NCBI GenBank assembly: GCA_938003555.1
Contig: CALKXN010000276.1
Coordinates: 1-10,024, forward strand
DNA from: an uncultured Robiginitomaculum sp.
GTDB taxonomy: Bacteria; Pseudomonadota; Alphaproteobacteria; Caulobacterales; Maricaulaceae
Direction of reading: 5' to 3'
Length of the DNA: 10,024 nucleotides
Part shown: positions 1 to 5,691 of the stretch, piece by piece
Numbering within the stretch: position 1 is the first letter of the stretch
Layout of the letters: each line of letters starts with the position of its first letter
Made by a program: the position numbers and the translations under genes
The notes under the pieces: generated by a model
Database searches by the model: none
The model's input: the letters and a program-made list of their open reading frames with translations, nothing else
What the model was told of the DNA's origin: nothing

Positions 1-960
1 AAACGTCCGACCGAGCAGGCGCTGGACGGATTTAAACCTGCGCAGCCTGTTGTCTTCTGTGGCATTTTCCCGGTGGACGCGGCTGATTTTGACGATCTTC
101 GCGCCGCGATGGGACGCCTGCGCCTCAATGATGCCAGCTTCAGTTTTGAGATGGAAACATCTGCGGCGCTGGGCTTTGGCTTTCGCTGCGGTTTTCTGGG
201 TCTGCTGCATTTGGAAATTATCCAAGAGCGCCTAGAGCGTGAATTTGATCTTGATCTGATTACAACGGCCCCGTCCGTGGTTTATACCATCAAAATGCGC
301 GACGGCACGGAGCAGCAGCTGCATAACCCCGCCGATATGCCGGACGTCATGGCGATTGAAGAAATTCACGAGCCCTGGATCAAAGCCACCATCATGACGC
401 CGGATGATTATCTGGGCGGCATTTTAAAACTTTGCCAAGATCGCCGCGGCATCCAAACGACATTGTCCTATGTCGGTAACCGCGCCATGGTCGAATATGA
501 ATTGCCGCTCAATGAAGTCGTGTTTGATTTCTATGACCGCTTAAAATCTGCGTCCAAAGGCTATGCCAGTTTTGACTATCAAGCCATTGGCGTGCGGGTC
601 GGCAATTTGGTTAAAATGAGCATCCTCGTAAATGGCGATCCTGTCGACGCGCTCTCCATGCTCGTCCATCGCGACCGCGCCGAGAGCCGAGGCCGCCAAA
701 TGTGCGAACGCCTCAAAGATCTCATACCCCGTCACCTGTTCAAAATCCCCGTCCAAGCGGCCATTGGCGGCAAAGTCGTCGCCCGCGAAACAATCGCCGC
801 CATGCGCAAAGACGTCACCGCAAAATGTTATGGCGGCGACGCCAGCCGAAAGCGTAAGCTTCTGGATAAACAGAAAAAAGGGAAGAAACGCATGCGCCAA
901 TTTGGCCGCGTCGAGATTCCTCAAGAAGCGTTTATTGCAGCGCTTAAAATGGACGATTGA
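1..960 (+). CDS. lepA: Elongation factor 4 (LepA), C-terminal part, 5'-truncated by window edge
   Basis: Translation-factor GTPase that binds the ribosome and is thought to promote back-translocation or rescue of stalled complexes. The reading frame is open from base 1 and gives 319 residues before TGA at 958-960. The family is about 600 residues, so the GTPase and domain II half lies upstream. What remains is a domain III stretch with the characteristic [13 protein letters not shown] segment (codons 58-70), an EF-G domain V-like stretch starting near PWIKATIM (codon 125), and the LepA-specific C-terminal domain (about codons 220-319). The last includes KCYGGD followed by a lysine/arginine-rich run and VEIPQEAF near the end. 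The C-terminus is intact. A 17-bp inverted repeat overlaps the stop codon and may end or process the transcript. The identification is firm because the C-terminal domain is unique to LepA and separates it from EF-G, BipA and TetM-type proteins. Confidence 0.98.
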   Translation, partial: KRPTEQALDGFKPAQPVVFCGIFPVDAADFDDLRAAMGRLRLNDASFSFEMETSAALGFGFRCGFLGLLHLEIIQERLEREFDLDLITTAPSVVYTIKMRDGTEQQLHNPADMPDVMAIEEIHEPWIKATIMTPDDYLGGILKLCQDRRGIQTTLSYVGNRAMVEYELPLNEVVFDFYDRLKSASKGYASFDYQAIGVRVGNLVKMSILVNGDPVDALSMLVHRDRAESRGRQMCERLKDLIPRHLFKIPVQAAIGGKVVARETIAAMRKDVTAKCYGGDASRKRKLLDKQKKGKKRMRQFGRVEIPQEAFIAALKMDD

Positions 961-992
961 TAAAATCGATTGATTATCGATTTTATCAATCG
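954..992. repeat. Perfect 17-bp inverted repeat overlapping the lepA stop codon; possible terminator
   Basis: The arms 954-970 and 976-992 are exact reverse complements around a 5-nt loop (TGATT). The left arm includes the last lepA codons and the TGA. The stem is AT-rich, centred on ATCGAT, and has no downstream T-tract, so it is not a textbook intrinsic terminator. It could still stabilise the 3' end of the mRNA or be part of a dispersed palindromic repeat. The arms are much longer than chance would give in this space. The function is inferred. Confidence 0.75.
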
Positions 993-996
993 CAAA

Positions 997-1098
997 GCGT
1001 GAGCGTAGCGAACTCATTGAGTAATTGTCCAAACCGTCCGTAAGGACGCATGCGCGAGCGTTTAGCGAGCGTGTAGGTTTGGACGCAGCCCAAACCTA
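997..1098. repeat. Repeat-rich leader: GAGCG/AGCGA motifs plus nested inverted repeats
   Basis: This spacer has GAGCG-TAGCGA-type motifs at 997-1012 and two copies of GCGAGCG 11 bp apart (1054-1060 and 1065-1071). GTCCAAACC (1027-1035) is the exact reverse complement of GGTTTGGAC (1076-1084). A small hairpin GTCC-GTAA-GGAC (1036-1047) sits inside. The strand 1074-1082 can instead pair with 1090-1098 around a 7-nt loop, so two mutually exclusive folds exist. It may be a palindromic repeat, a terminator or a leader structure for the DUF2158 gene. I cannot decide between these from the sequence. Confidence 0.6.
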
Positions 1099-1106
1099 AT
1101 TATAAA
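1079..1106 (+). promoter_or_regulatory. Candidate promoter for the DUF2158 gene
   Basis: TTGGAC at 1079-1084 and TATAAA at 1101-1106 are separated by 16 bp and lie 23 bp upstream of the DUF2158 start. The -10 is a good match to the sigma-70 consensus, but the -35 matches only in TTG. The -35 lies inside the nested inverted repeats. This is a weak call. Confidence 0.3.
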
Positions 1107-1128
1107 ACTAATATTTAGAAAGCCCGCC

Positions 1129-1317
1129 ATGACCACATATGAAATCGGCCAAATTGTTCGCCTCAAATCCGGCGGCCCAAAAATGACAATCAAATCCGCC
1201 GACGGCGACGCATGGGCCTGCCAATGGTTTGACCGCAACGGCAAAATCCACAGCGATAGTTTTCCGGAAAGTATGCTGGATGTGTTTGTTCCACGTCCAA
1301 GGGACGTTGAGGAGTAG
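1129..1317 (+). CDS. Small YodC-family (DUF2158) protein
   Basis: A 62-residue protein with no assigned biochemical role. It matches the YodC/DUF2158 pattern: an N-terminal 'IGQIVRLKSGGPKMTI' strand segment (residues 6-21), an 'ACQWF' core near residues 31-35, then a basic turn and an 'SFPESMLDVF' C-terminal segment. The family is usually 55-80 residues and predicted to be a compact beta-barrel-like fold, so this copy is full length. There is no signal peptide or membrane segment. The ATG has only a weak GAAAG-type Shine-Dalgarno (1118-1122). The gene stands alone between repeat-rich spacers, so neighbours give no hint of function. Members occur in many proteobacteria and some phages and mobile elements, but nothing mobile is visible here. 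The family call is good; the function is unknown. Confidence 0.88.
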   Translation: MTTYEIGQIVRLKSGGPKMTIKSADGDAWACQWFDRNGKIHSDSFPESMLDVFVPRPRDVEE

Positions 1318-1339
1318 ATTTAGCCTACTAACCTCCCCA

Positions 1340-1428
1340 CCCGCTCATTCCTGCGAAGGCAGGAATCCAGTGTAAGGGAAAGCCGAGCTTAAACGCTCTG
1401 GACCCCAGCTTTCGCTGGGATGAGCGGG
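1340..1428. repeat. Bipartite palindromic intergenic repeat (REP-like)
   Basis: Outer arms CCCGCTCAT (1340-1348) and ATGAGCGGG (1420-1428) are exact inverted copies. A second nested pair is TCCAG (1366-1370) with CTGGA (1398-1402). Each half also forms its own hairpin: ATTCCTGC-GAAG-GCAGGAAT (1347-1366) and CCCAGC-TTTC-GCTGGG (1404-1419). This two-hairpin design, with 'attcctgcgaaggcaggaat' on one side and 'cagctttcgctggga' on the other, resembles a dispersed palindromic unit I recall from alphaproteobacterial intergenic regions. It lies between convergent genes and could act as a bidirectional transcription barrier. Confidence 0.8.
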
Positions 1429-1471
1429 ATATGTAAATTTCAGATGACCTTGATTTACTGTAATTTGGCTC

Positions 1472-1487
1472 TCTCCCATGCGGGAGA
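1472..1487. repeat. Short palindrome TCTCCC-ATGC-GGGAGA
   Basis: A perfect 6-bp stem (1472-1477 with 1482-1487) around ATGC. The 'ctctcccatgcgggagaagg' context resembles another short dispersed repeat seen in proteobacterial spacers. It is distinct in sequence from the repeats on either side. Confidence 0.5.
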
Positions 1488-1524
1488 AGGCCGATAAACG
1501 TGAAACGGGTTTTGTTTGGCCGCC

Positions 1525-1567
1525 CCGTCCTTCGAGTCCCGGACCTGCGGTCCGCCTCAGGATGAGG
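1525..1567. repeat. Palindromic repeat of the CGTCCTTCGAG...CCTCAGGATGAGG type
   Basis: It begins CCGTCCTTCGAG (1525-1536), has a central perfect hairpin CGGACC-TGC-GGTCCG (1540-1554) and ends CCTCAGGATGAGG (1555-1567). This arrangement matches a very common palindromic repeat of alphaproteobacterial genomes, in which the hairpin core varies and the flanks are conserved. It ends 10 bp before the stop codon of the converging oxidoreductase gene, so it may lie in that gene's 3' UTR. Together with the two repeats at 1340-1428 and 1472-1487 it fills most of this gene-free spacer. Confidence 0.75.
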
Positions 1568-1577
1568 CTAATTTGGG

Positions 1578-2741
1578 CTATTCGAATTTAAAATATAGCC
1601 CCGCATTCTCAATCAACCGCTCAATGCCGTGACGTCCCAGCGCAGCGGCGGGGGTGTAGACGCCGCCGGGTGTTGCGGCGCGGTCGACATTACGTGTTAA
1701 CGTCAGGGCGCATTCGGTGATCATGCGGGATGTGCTGCCATAGCCGGGATCAAGGTCGCCGCCGACAACGGAGGTAACGCGGGTGCCGTCTGCGGCCTCG
1801 CCTGTAAAGATCGCCTCATAAAATCCATTTTCACGCTCGTTTTTGGACGGGCCTTCGCCGGGTTTGGGCGGGTTTTTCGCCATGGGGCTTCCGGCGCTCG
1901 CCATGCCTTCGGCGATAGCTTGACCTTTTTCGCCTGGACCCGTCAGTACCATTTCGTCATAGACAAAATCTTGGCCATACATATGGCCCAGCAGCGCATT
2001 AGAGCGGTGGATATTTTTAGTGTTGATCGACGCCATAATAAATGGCGCAGACCAGCTATTAATGTCTTCGTCAAAAACGGGCTTCATGCCGTGGGGCTGC
2101 TTTGGGCCTTCAAAATCGGGGGTCAAGCTGAACGGGTCTTTGAGCCAGTTTAAAATTTCTGGCTCGCGGCCCGCGCGCTTCATGGTCTCCATAAAGCTGG
2201 CCGCCGTCCCGCCAGAGAACGTGCCCTGCATTTTACGCACGCGGCCTTTGACGCGGGTGATTGGCCCGCCGTGATTGGCGCGGGCTTCGTCTTGGGCGGC
2301 GTAAACCCCGAAATCAAAGGGTACGGAATCAAAGCCGCAAGAATGGACAATCCGCGCGCCGGATTTTTTCGCCGCCTCGCCAAATTTACGCACCGTATCG
2401 CGCATCCATGCCGGCTCTCCGCACAAATCAACATAATCGGTTCCCGCGTCAACGCAGGCCTGAACCAGCGGTTCGCCATATAATTGATACGGCCCAACGG
2501 TCGTAATTACGGCGTCGGCGCGTTTGGCCATATCACGCAGGCTTTGCGGATCATCACTATTGGCGACAATGTGGGAGGCGGCCGTCGCGCCGACCTTAGC
2601 TGCGACAGATTTAAGCTTATCCGCGCTGCGTCCGGCCATGGCCCATTTCATATCGGGATATTGCGCCGCAATATATTCAGCGACAAGGCGCCCCGTAAAT
2701 CCGGTTGCGCCATAGACGATAAGTTCAAATTCGCGGGCCAT
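1578..2741 (-). CDS. Saccharopine dehydrogenase-family / trans-acting enoyl reductase-like NAD(P)-binding oxidoreductase
   Basis: A 387-residue soluble protein. Residues 7-17 (LIVYGATGFTG) form a Rossmann strand and the GxxGxxG dinucleotide-binding loop, and 'MAGRS' (35-39) follows the second strand, where an arginine often favours NADP. The segments 'TTVGPYQLYGEPLV' (80-93) and 'CGFDSVPFD' (135-143) are typical of the bacterial saccharopine-dehydrogenase-like group that includes mycobacterial trans-acting enoyl reductases and human SCCPDH. Its length fits that group. The true substrate is unknown: lysine metabolism is not implied by the family name, and a lipid or polyketide-type enoyl substrate is an alternative. 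It is the last of three minus-strand genes, 65 bp after the SMP-30-like gene, with a modest AGGA-type Shine-Dalgarno before the ATG. The family is confident, the reaction is not. Confidence 0.88.
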   Translation of the reverse strand: MAREFELIVYGATGFTGRLVAEYIAAQYPDMKWAMAGRSADKLKSVAAKVGATAASHIVANSDDPQSLRDMAKRADAVITTVGPYQLYGEPLVQACVDAGTDYVDLCGEPAWMRDTVRKFGEAAKKSGARIVHSCGFDSVPFDFGVYAAQDEARANHGGPITRVKGRVRKMQGTFSGGTAASFMETMKRAGREPEILNWLKDPFSLTPDFEGPKQPHGMKPVFDEDINSWSAPFIMASINTKNIHRSNALLGHMYGQDFVYDEMVLTGPGEKGQAIAEGMASAGSPMAKNPPKPGEGPSKNERENGFYEAIFTGEAADGTRVTSVVGGDLDPGYGSTSRMITECALTLTRNVDRAATPGGVYTPAAALGRHGIERLIENAGLYFKFE

Positions 2742-2806
2742 AAGTCTGTCCTGTGTTTGTGAAGATCTTATGCACTTTGTTGCATATGAAATTCAGCAGG
2801 GCAATT

Positions 2807-3910
2807 CTATTCCGGCAGGCGCGCCATATCCGGCGCGGTGAGGCTGGTGAGATATAAATATCCGTCCCCGCCCGCAATTGCGCCTGTGATTTGTGGATAG
2901 CCGCCCTTAGGGTCTTGGCGCGATTCCAGCACTTCGCCCGCGCTATTGATGCGGATGATGTGGCCGTAATTTTCGGCTTGGGGCCGCATCGATTCAGGGA
3001 GGCGCATCGCCATCGCGCGGGCTTTGGGCTTGGCTGAATTATCATCCAGCCATTTTGAACGCGGACTGATGATGCCGACCCAATATGTCCCATCGCCAGC
3101 GGGATTGATATTATCAGGAAAGCCGGGAAGGTTATCCAAGACCACATCGGCTTGCCCTTCGCGCGGGCCAGACACCCAAATACGCAGCACGCGGTAACGA
3201 CCTGTTTCATTCATTAAAACAGACTCGCTGCCATCAGCATGTGGGGGTTCTATGGCGACGCCGTTTGAGAAGCTAAAGCCATCTGCAATGATGCGCGTGG
3301 TTTGCCCGTCCGGATTAAAAGCAAGCAATCGCCCCGTGCGGCCGTGCTCCATAATTTCCAGCAAGCTGGCCGCCATGGTACTGCCCGCCGCCTGCGCTCC
3401 GAATTTTACGGAGGCATCGGAGAAATAAATCTGTCCGTCCGCGCCAATATCTAAATCGTCAGCATAAGCAATGGGCGCTGCGTTAACGCTATCGGTCAGC
3501 GTCGTGACTGTCCCGTCCATGCCGACATGAAGCAGGCCTTTATAAGCGTCCGCCACATAAAGCCCGCCATCGGGCGCGGCTTCCATGCCCAGCGGCTTGC
3601 CGCCTGTTGCCGCGATTTTTGTGATAGCTGCGCTGTCAAAATCGACGCGCATAATCGCGCCCTTATAACTGGCCGCATAGATCGCGCCGTCAATGATCAC
3701 CACATCTTCGGGGCCGGGATAATCGCCCAGTGAAACCGTCTCTAGCGTCGCCAGTTTTGAATTGGGTGCATAGGGCCCGACATATCCCGCCGCTTTCGGG
3801 GCGTCCCAAGAGACAGGCTCAATCGCTACGGGCCAAAAGCTAAGATAAGCAAAACCGAGCAGGCTCGCAATCACGATAAGGCCAAGCGCGCGTTTGATAA
3901 ATTTAAACAT
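2807..3910 (-). CDS. SMP-30/gluconolactonase/strictosidine-synthase-like protein with N-terminal membrane anchor
   Basis: A 367-residue six-bladed beta-propeller protein of the strictosidine-synthase-like/APMAP group. The basic start (MFKFIKR) followed by a hydrophobic helix at about residues 8-27 predicts an uncleaved anchor, with the propeller in the periplasm. Candidate metal ligands match the SMP-30 superfamily pattern: Glu68 in 'GPEDV', Asn216 in 'FSNG' and Asp266 in 'FPDN'. Blade-like repeats such as 'DGGLYVADAYKGLL' and 'DGQIYFSDA' recur through the chain. Family members hydrolyse lactones or esters; plant strictosidine synthases are an exception, and the substrate here is unknown. I chose the ATG at 3910 over one seven codons upstream because GGGGAGAG lies 3 nt before it. 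It is the middle gene of a likely minus-strand operon, 52 bp after the PLP enzyme. A hairpin may mask its ribosome binding site. Confidence 0.88.
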   Translation of the reverse strand: MFKFIKRALGLIVIASLLGFAYLSFWPVAIEPVSWDAPKAAGYVGPYAPNSKLATLETVSLGDYPGPEDVVIIDGAIYAASYKGAIMRVDFDSAAITKIAATGGKPLGMEAAPDGGLYVADAYKGLLHVGMDGTVTTLTDSVNAAPIAYADDLDIGADGQIYFSDASVKFGAQAAGSTMAASLLEIMEHGRTGRLLAFNPDGQTTRIIADGFSFSNGVAIEPPHADGSESVLMNETGRYRVLRIWVSGPREGQADVVLDNLPGFPDNINPAGDGTYWVGIISPRSKWLDDNSAKPKARAMAMRLPESMRPQAENYGHIIRINSAGEVLESRQDPKGGYPQITGAIAGGDGYLYLTSLTAPDMARLPE

Positions 3911-3913
3911 AGT

Positions 3914-3946
3914 CTCTCCCCTTTGGCGCACTATCGGCGCGGGGAG
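3914..3946 (-). promoter_or_regulatory. Ribosome binding site that can be sequestered in a hairpin
   Basis: On the minus strand, GGGGAGAG (3921-3914) lies 3 nt before the chosen ATG. Its GGGGAG core (3921-3916) can pair exactly with CTCCCC (3946-3941). Stacked inside is a GCGC/GCGC pair (3940-3937 with 3929-3926) closing a 7-nt loop, with a 4-nt bulge on one side. The result is a 10-bp, mostly GC stem covering the Shine-Dalgarno. It could lower or regulate translation of the SMP-30-like gene. Pairing is visible; regulation is inferred. Confidence 0.45.
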
Positions 3947-3962
3947 TAGCGAGAGTCAAATG

Positions 3963-5003
3963 CTAGACGACCTCAAATCCCAATAACTTAATATGCGGGG
4001 ACATATATTCGCGCTTCACGGGCTCAGTTTTGGCGAGGTCTGTCGAGAGATATTTTTTCGCGCAATCACAGAATATTGTAGCTATGGCGGCATCGGCTTC
4101 AATCTGGTCTTGAACCTTTAGCGCGCCCAGCAAGTTTGCGCCCGAGCTAATGCCGACGGAGAGGCCAAGCTCGCCGGAGAGCTTTTGCGCCATAATAATC
4201 GAGTCGCCATCACTCACTTGGATGACATTATTCAGCGCGCCAAGGTCAACAATATCAGGAATGAATTCATCGGATACGCCTTGGATGCGATGCTTGCCGA
4301 CTTTGTATCCTGTCGTCAGCGTTGGAGATTCTGACGGCTCCAACGGATGAATTTGCGTTTGAGATCCGGCGGCTCTGAGCGCGGCTCCCACACCCATCAC
4401 AGTGCCGCCGGTTCCCACGCCCGCGACAAAGCCATCGGCCGTGCGTCCCGCGCGGGCAAGCTGGGTGATAATTTCGTTGCCGGTACCCGTTTCATGGGCG
4501 GCTGGATTATCTGTGTTTGAAAATTGGCGCGGCAGGAAGACATCTTCGCGCGCGGCGAGGGCCTCGGCCATGGCGATGGCACCCAAAAAGCCGCCCTCGT
4601 CTTTGCTGACCAACCTTATATCTGCGCCATAACTTTTCATCAGGCTGATGCGCTCAACGCTCATCCAATCGGGCATATAAATGCGAACAGGATGGCCCAT
4701 AGCCCGACCGAGCGCGCAAAAGGCAATGCCGGTATTGCCGCTGGTCGCCTCGGCAATCATGTCGCCGGGTTTAATTGCGCCGCTTTTATAGGCGGCTTTC
4801 AGGATGCCCAGCGCCATACGGTCTTTGATCGATCCGGACAGATTACTGCTCTCCAATTTGGCAAATATGTCCCGCTGCTGCCCGCGATATCGCATAGACA
4901 CTTTAAGCATCGGGGTATTGCCAATCAGACCGGAGAGGCATGATAATTTGCGGCTTGTGTCTTGCGGCGTGATCTGCGCGCAGGGTGTTTGAGTGCGGTA
5001 CAT
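3963..5003 (-). CDS. PLP-dependent cysteine synthase/cysteine desulfhydrase-like enzyme (CysK/CBS fold)
   Basis: A 346-residue fold-type II PLP enzyme. Lys60 in 'SGSIKDR' is the Schiff-base lysine, 'EATSGNTG' (85-92) is the substrate-carboxylate loop, 'GVGTGGT' (195-201) binds the cofactor phosphate, and 'GISSGAN' (284-290) holds the serine that contacts the pyridine nitrogen. All key residues are present. The family makes cysteine from O-acetylserine or, in relatives, removes H2S from cysteine. I chose the ATG at 5003 because GAAGGGA (5009-5015, minus strand) lies 5 nt upstream; an in-frame ATG 17 codons earlier has no such signal and would extend into the control region. The divergent Lrp/AsnC regulator resembles the arrangement of cysteine-inducible cysteine-degrading enzymes (CdsH-type with a DecR/CcdR-type regulator). 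Desulfhydrase is therefore a reasonable inference, but biosynthetic synthase or another beta-replacement reaction remains possible. Confidence 0.9.
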   Translation of the reverse strand: MYRTQTPCAQITPQDTSRKLSCLSGLIGNTPMLKVSMRYRGQQRDIFAKLESSNLSGSIKDRMALGILKAAYKSGAIKPGDMIAEATSGNTGIAFCALGRAMGHPVRIYMPDWMSVERISLMKSYGADIRLVSKDEGGFLGAIAMAEALAAREDVFLPRQFSNTDNPAAHETGTGNEIITQLARAGRTADGFVAGVGTGGTVMGVGAALRAAGSQTQIHPLEPSESPTLTTGYKVGKHRIQGVSDEFIPDIVDLGALNNVIQVSDGDSIIMAQKLSGELGLSVGISSGANLLGALKVQDQIEADAAIATIFCDCAKKYLSTDLAKTEPVKREYMSPHIKLLGFEVV

Positions 5004-5008
5004 GATGT

Positions 5009-5015
5009 TCCCTTC
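5009..5015 (-). promoter_or_regulatory. Shine-Dalgarno fixing the start of the PLP enzyme
   Basis: GAAGGGA on the minus strand, 5 nt upstream of the ATG at 5003-5001. It favours this start over the longer reading frame that opens at 5054. Confidence 0.75.
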
Positions 5016-5065
5016 GATGTGTGGTAAATTACTCCTCATGCAATCAAAAAACATCGCAACATCAC

Positions 5066-5113
5066 TGCGTCATATGTTGATATGTCGAAAATTATTTCAT
5101 ATATATGCGTCAT
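5066..5113. promoter_or_regulatory. Candidate operator: direct repeats TGCGTCAT 40 bp apart plus CATAT/ATATG palindrome
   Basis: TGCGTCAT occurs at 5066-5073 and again at 5106-5113, exactly 40 bp apart, about four helical turns. Between them CATAT (5071-5075) and ATATG (5080-5084) form an inverted repeat overlapping the -35 of the Lrp promoter. Lrp-family regulators commonly bind several in-phase sites and autoregulate, so this divergent spacer is the natural operator. No perfect match to the known Lrp consensus is seen. Operator function is inferred. Confidence 0.4.
5077..5105 (+). promoter_or_regulatory. Strong sigma-70-type promoter for the Lrp regulator
   Basis: TTGATA (5077-5082) and TATATA (5100-5105) are separated by 17 bp, close to consensus in both hexamers and spacing. 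The expected transcription start, 7 nt after the -10, is 5112, which is the A of the chosen ATG. This predicts a leaderless mRNA and fits the absence of any Shine-Dalgarno there. Confidence 0.6.
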
Positions 5114-5576
5114 GACCGAAAATATTGACGCGACAGACAGACATATTCTTCAAAGCTTGCAGACAGACGCGACTCTGTCATTGGAATCGTTATCAGAAAT
5201 TTGCGGCGTCTCGCTCAACACCTGTTGGCGACGGGTTCAGCGTCTGGAGAAAGAGGGCATTATAGAGCGCCGCGTGGCGCTGATTGATAATGAGAAAATC
5301 GGCCTGCCGTTGACGGTCTTTGTTAGCGTCCGCACCGATGATCACAGCGCGGCTTGGGCGGAAAAATTTGCTAGCGCGGTGCAGAATATGCCGGAGATTG
5401 TCGAATTTTACCGCCTCGCCGGGCAGGTCGATTACATCATGAAAATCATCGCGCGCAGCGTCGCCGATTATGATCGCATTTATCAAGGCCTGATTTCCAA
5501 GGTGAAATTATCTGACGTCTCTGCCAGCTTCGCGATGGAAAAAATGAAATTCACAACGGAATTACCGCTGGAGTAA
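5112..5576 (+). CDS. Lrp/AsnC-family transcriptional regulator
   Basis: A 154-residue DNA-binding regulator of the feast/famine family. The N-terminal winged helix-turn-helix opens with 'IDATDRHILQSL' (5-16), and its recognition helix is 'SLNTCWRRVQRLEKEGII' (34-51). The C-terminal RAM/ligand domain (about 65-150) contains 'LAGQVDYIMKI' (102-112), the usual effector-pocket loop. Length and domain order match the family. The TCWRRVQRLE helix recalls the PCW-type variant found in cysteine- and branched-chain-amino-acid-responsive members, such as the DecR/YbaO group. An ATG ten codons upstream (5082) is possible, but it lies within the promoter and would add a non-family extension. Divergence from the PLP enzyme suggests it controls that gene, probably in response to an amino acid such as cysteine. 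Family certain; target and effector inferred. Confidence 0.93.
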   Translation: MTENIDATDRHILQSLQTDATLSLESLSEICGVSLNTCWRRVQRLEKEGIIERRVALIDNEKIGLPLTVFVSVRTDDHSAAWAEKFASAVQNMPEIVEFYRLAGQVDYIMKIIARSVADYDRIYQGLISKVKLSDVSASFAMEKMKFTTELPLE

Positions 5577-5637
5577 ATTTCACCGCCTTCGCTTTATCTG
5601 TCTTTTGGATTATCTCAGACACCCCGATGATCTGTAG

Positions 5638-5668
5638 GTGACAGGGCATGGTATTGTTGCGATATATT
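5638..5668 (+). promoter_or_regulatory. Candidate promoter for the CitE-like gene
   Basis: GTGACA (5638-5643) is followed by overlapping -10 candidates: GATATA at 5661-5666 (17-bp spacer) and TATATT at 5663-5668 (19-bp spacer). A palindromic TTGATCAA (5667-5674) overlaps and could be a protein site. The start codon at 5692 has only a weak AAAG-type ribosome binding site. The promoter is plausible but not strong. Confidence 0.35.
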
Positions 5669-5691
5669 GATCAAATATGTGAAAGCTGAAT

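Noticed and set aside
541..1032. Long minus-strand reading frame opposite lepA
   Set aside because: It lies wholly over the conserved lepA C-terminal domain and adjacent repeat, has no ribosome binding site and no recognisable protein; it is a shadow frame.
954..1567. Repeat clusters as a possible CRISPR array or mobile element
   Set aside because: Repeats are palindromes of different sequence with no regular spacers, no terminal inverted repeats enclosing a transposase and no cas-like gene.
2770..2785. ATGCA/TGCAT inverted repeat between the SMP-30-like and oxidoreductase genes
   Set aside because: Only a 5-bp stem with no T-tract; expected by chance.
2725..3210. Minus-strand reading frame of 161 codons overlapping the 3' part of the SMP-30-like gene
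   Set aside because: It is out of frame with the propeller gene, which has family motifs throughout; no independent support.
4524..4943. Plus-strand reading frame of 139 codons opposite the PLP enzyme
   Set aside because: It covers the conserved catalytic region of the PLP enzyme on the other strand and has no family features.
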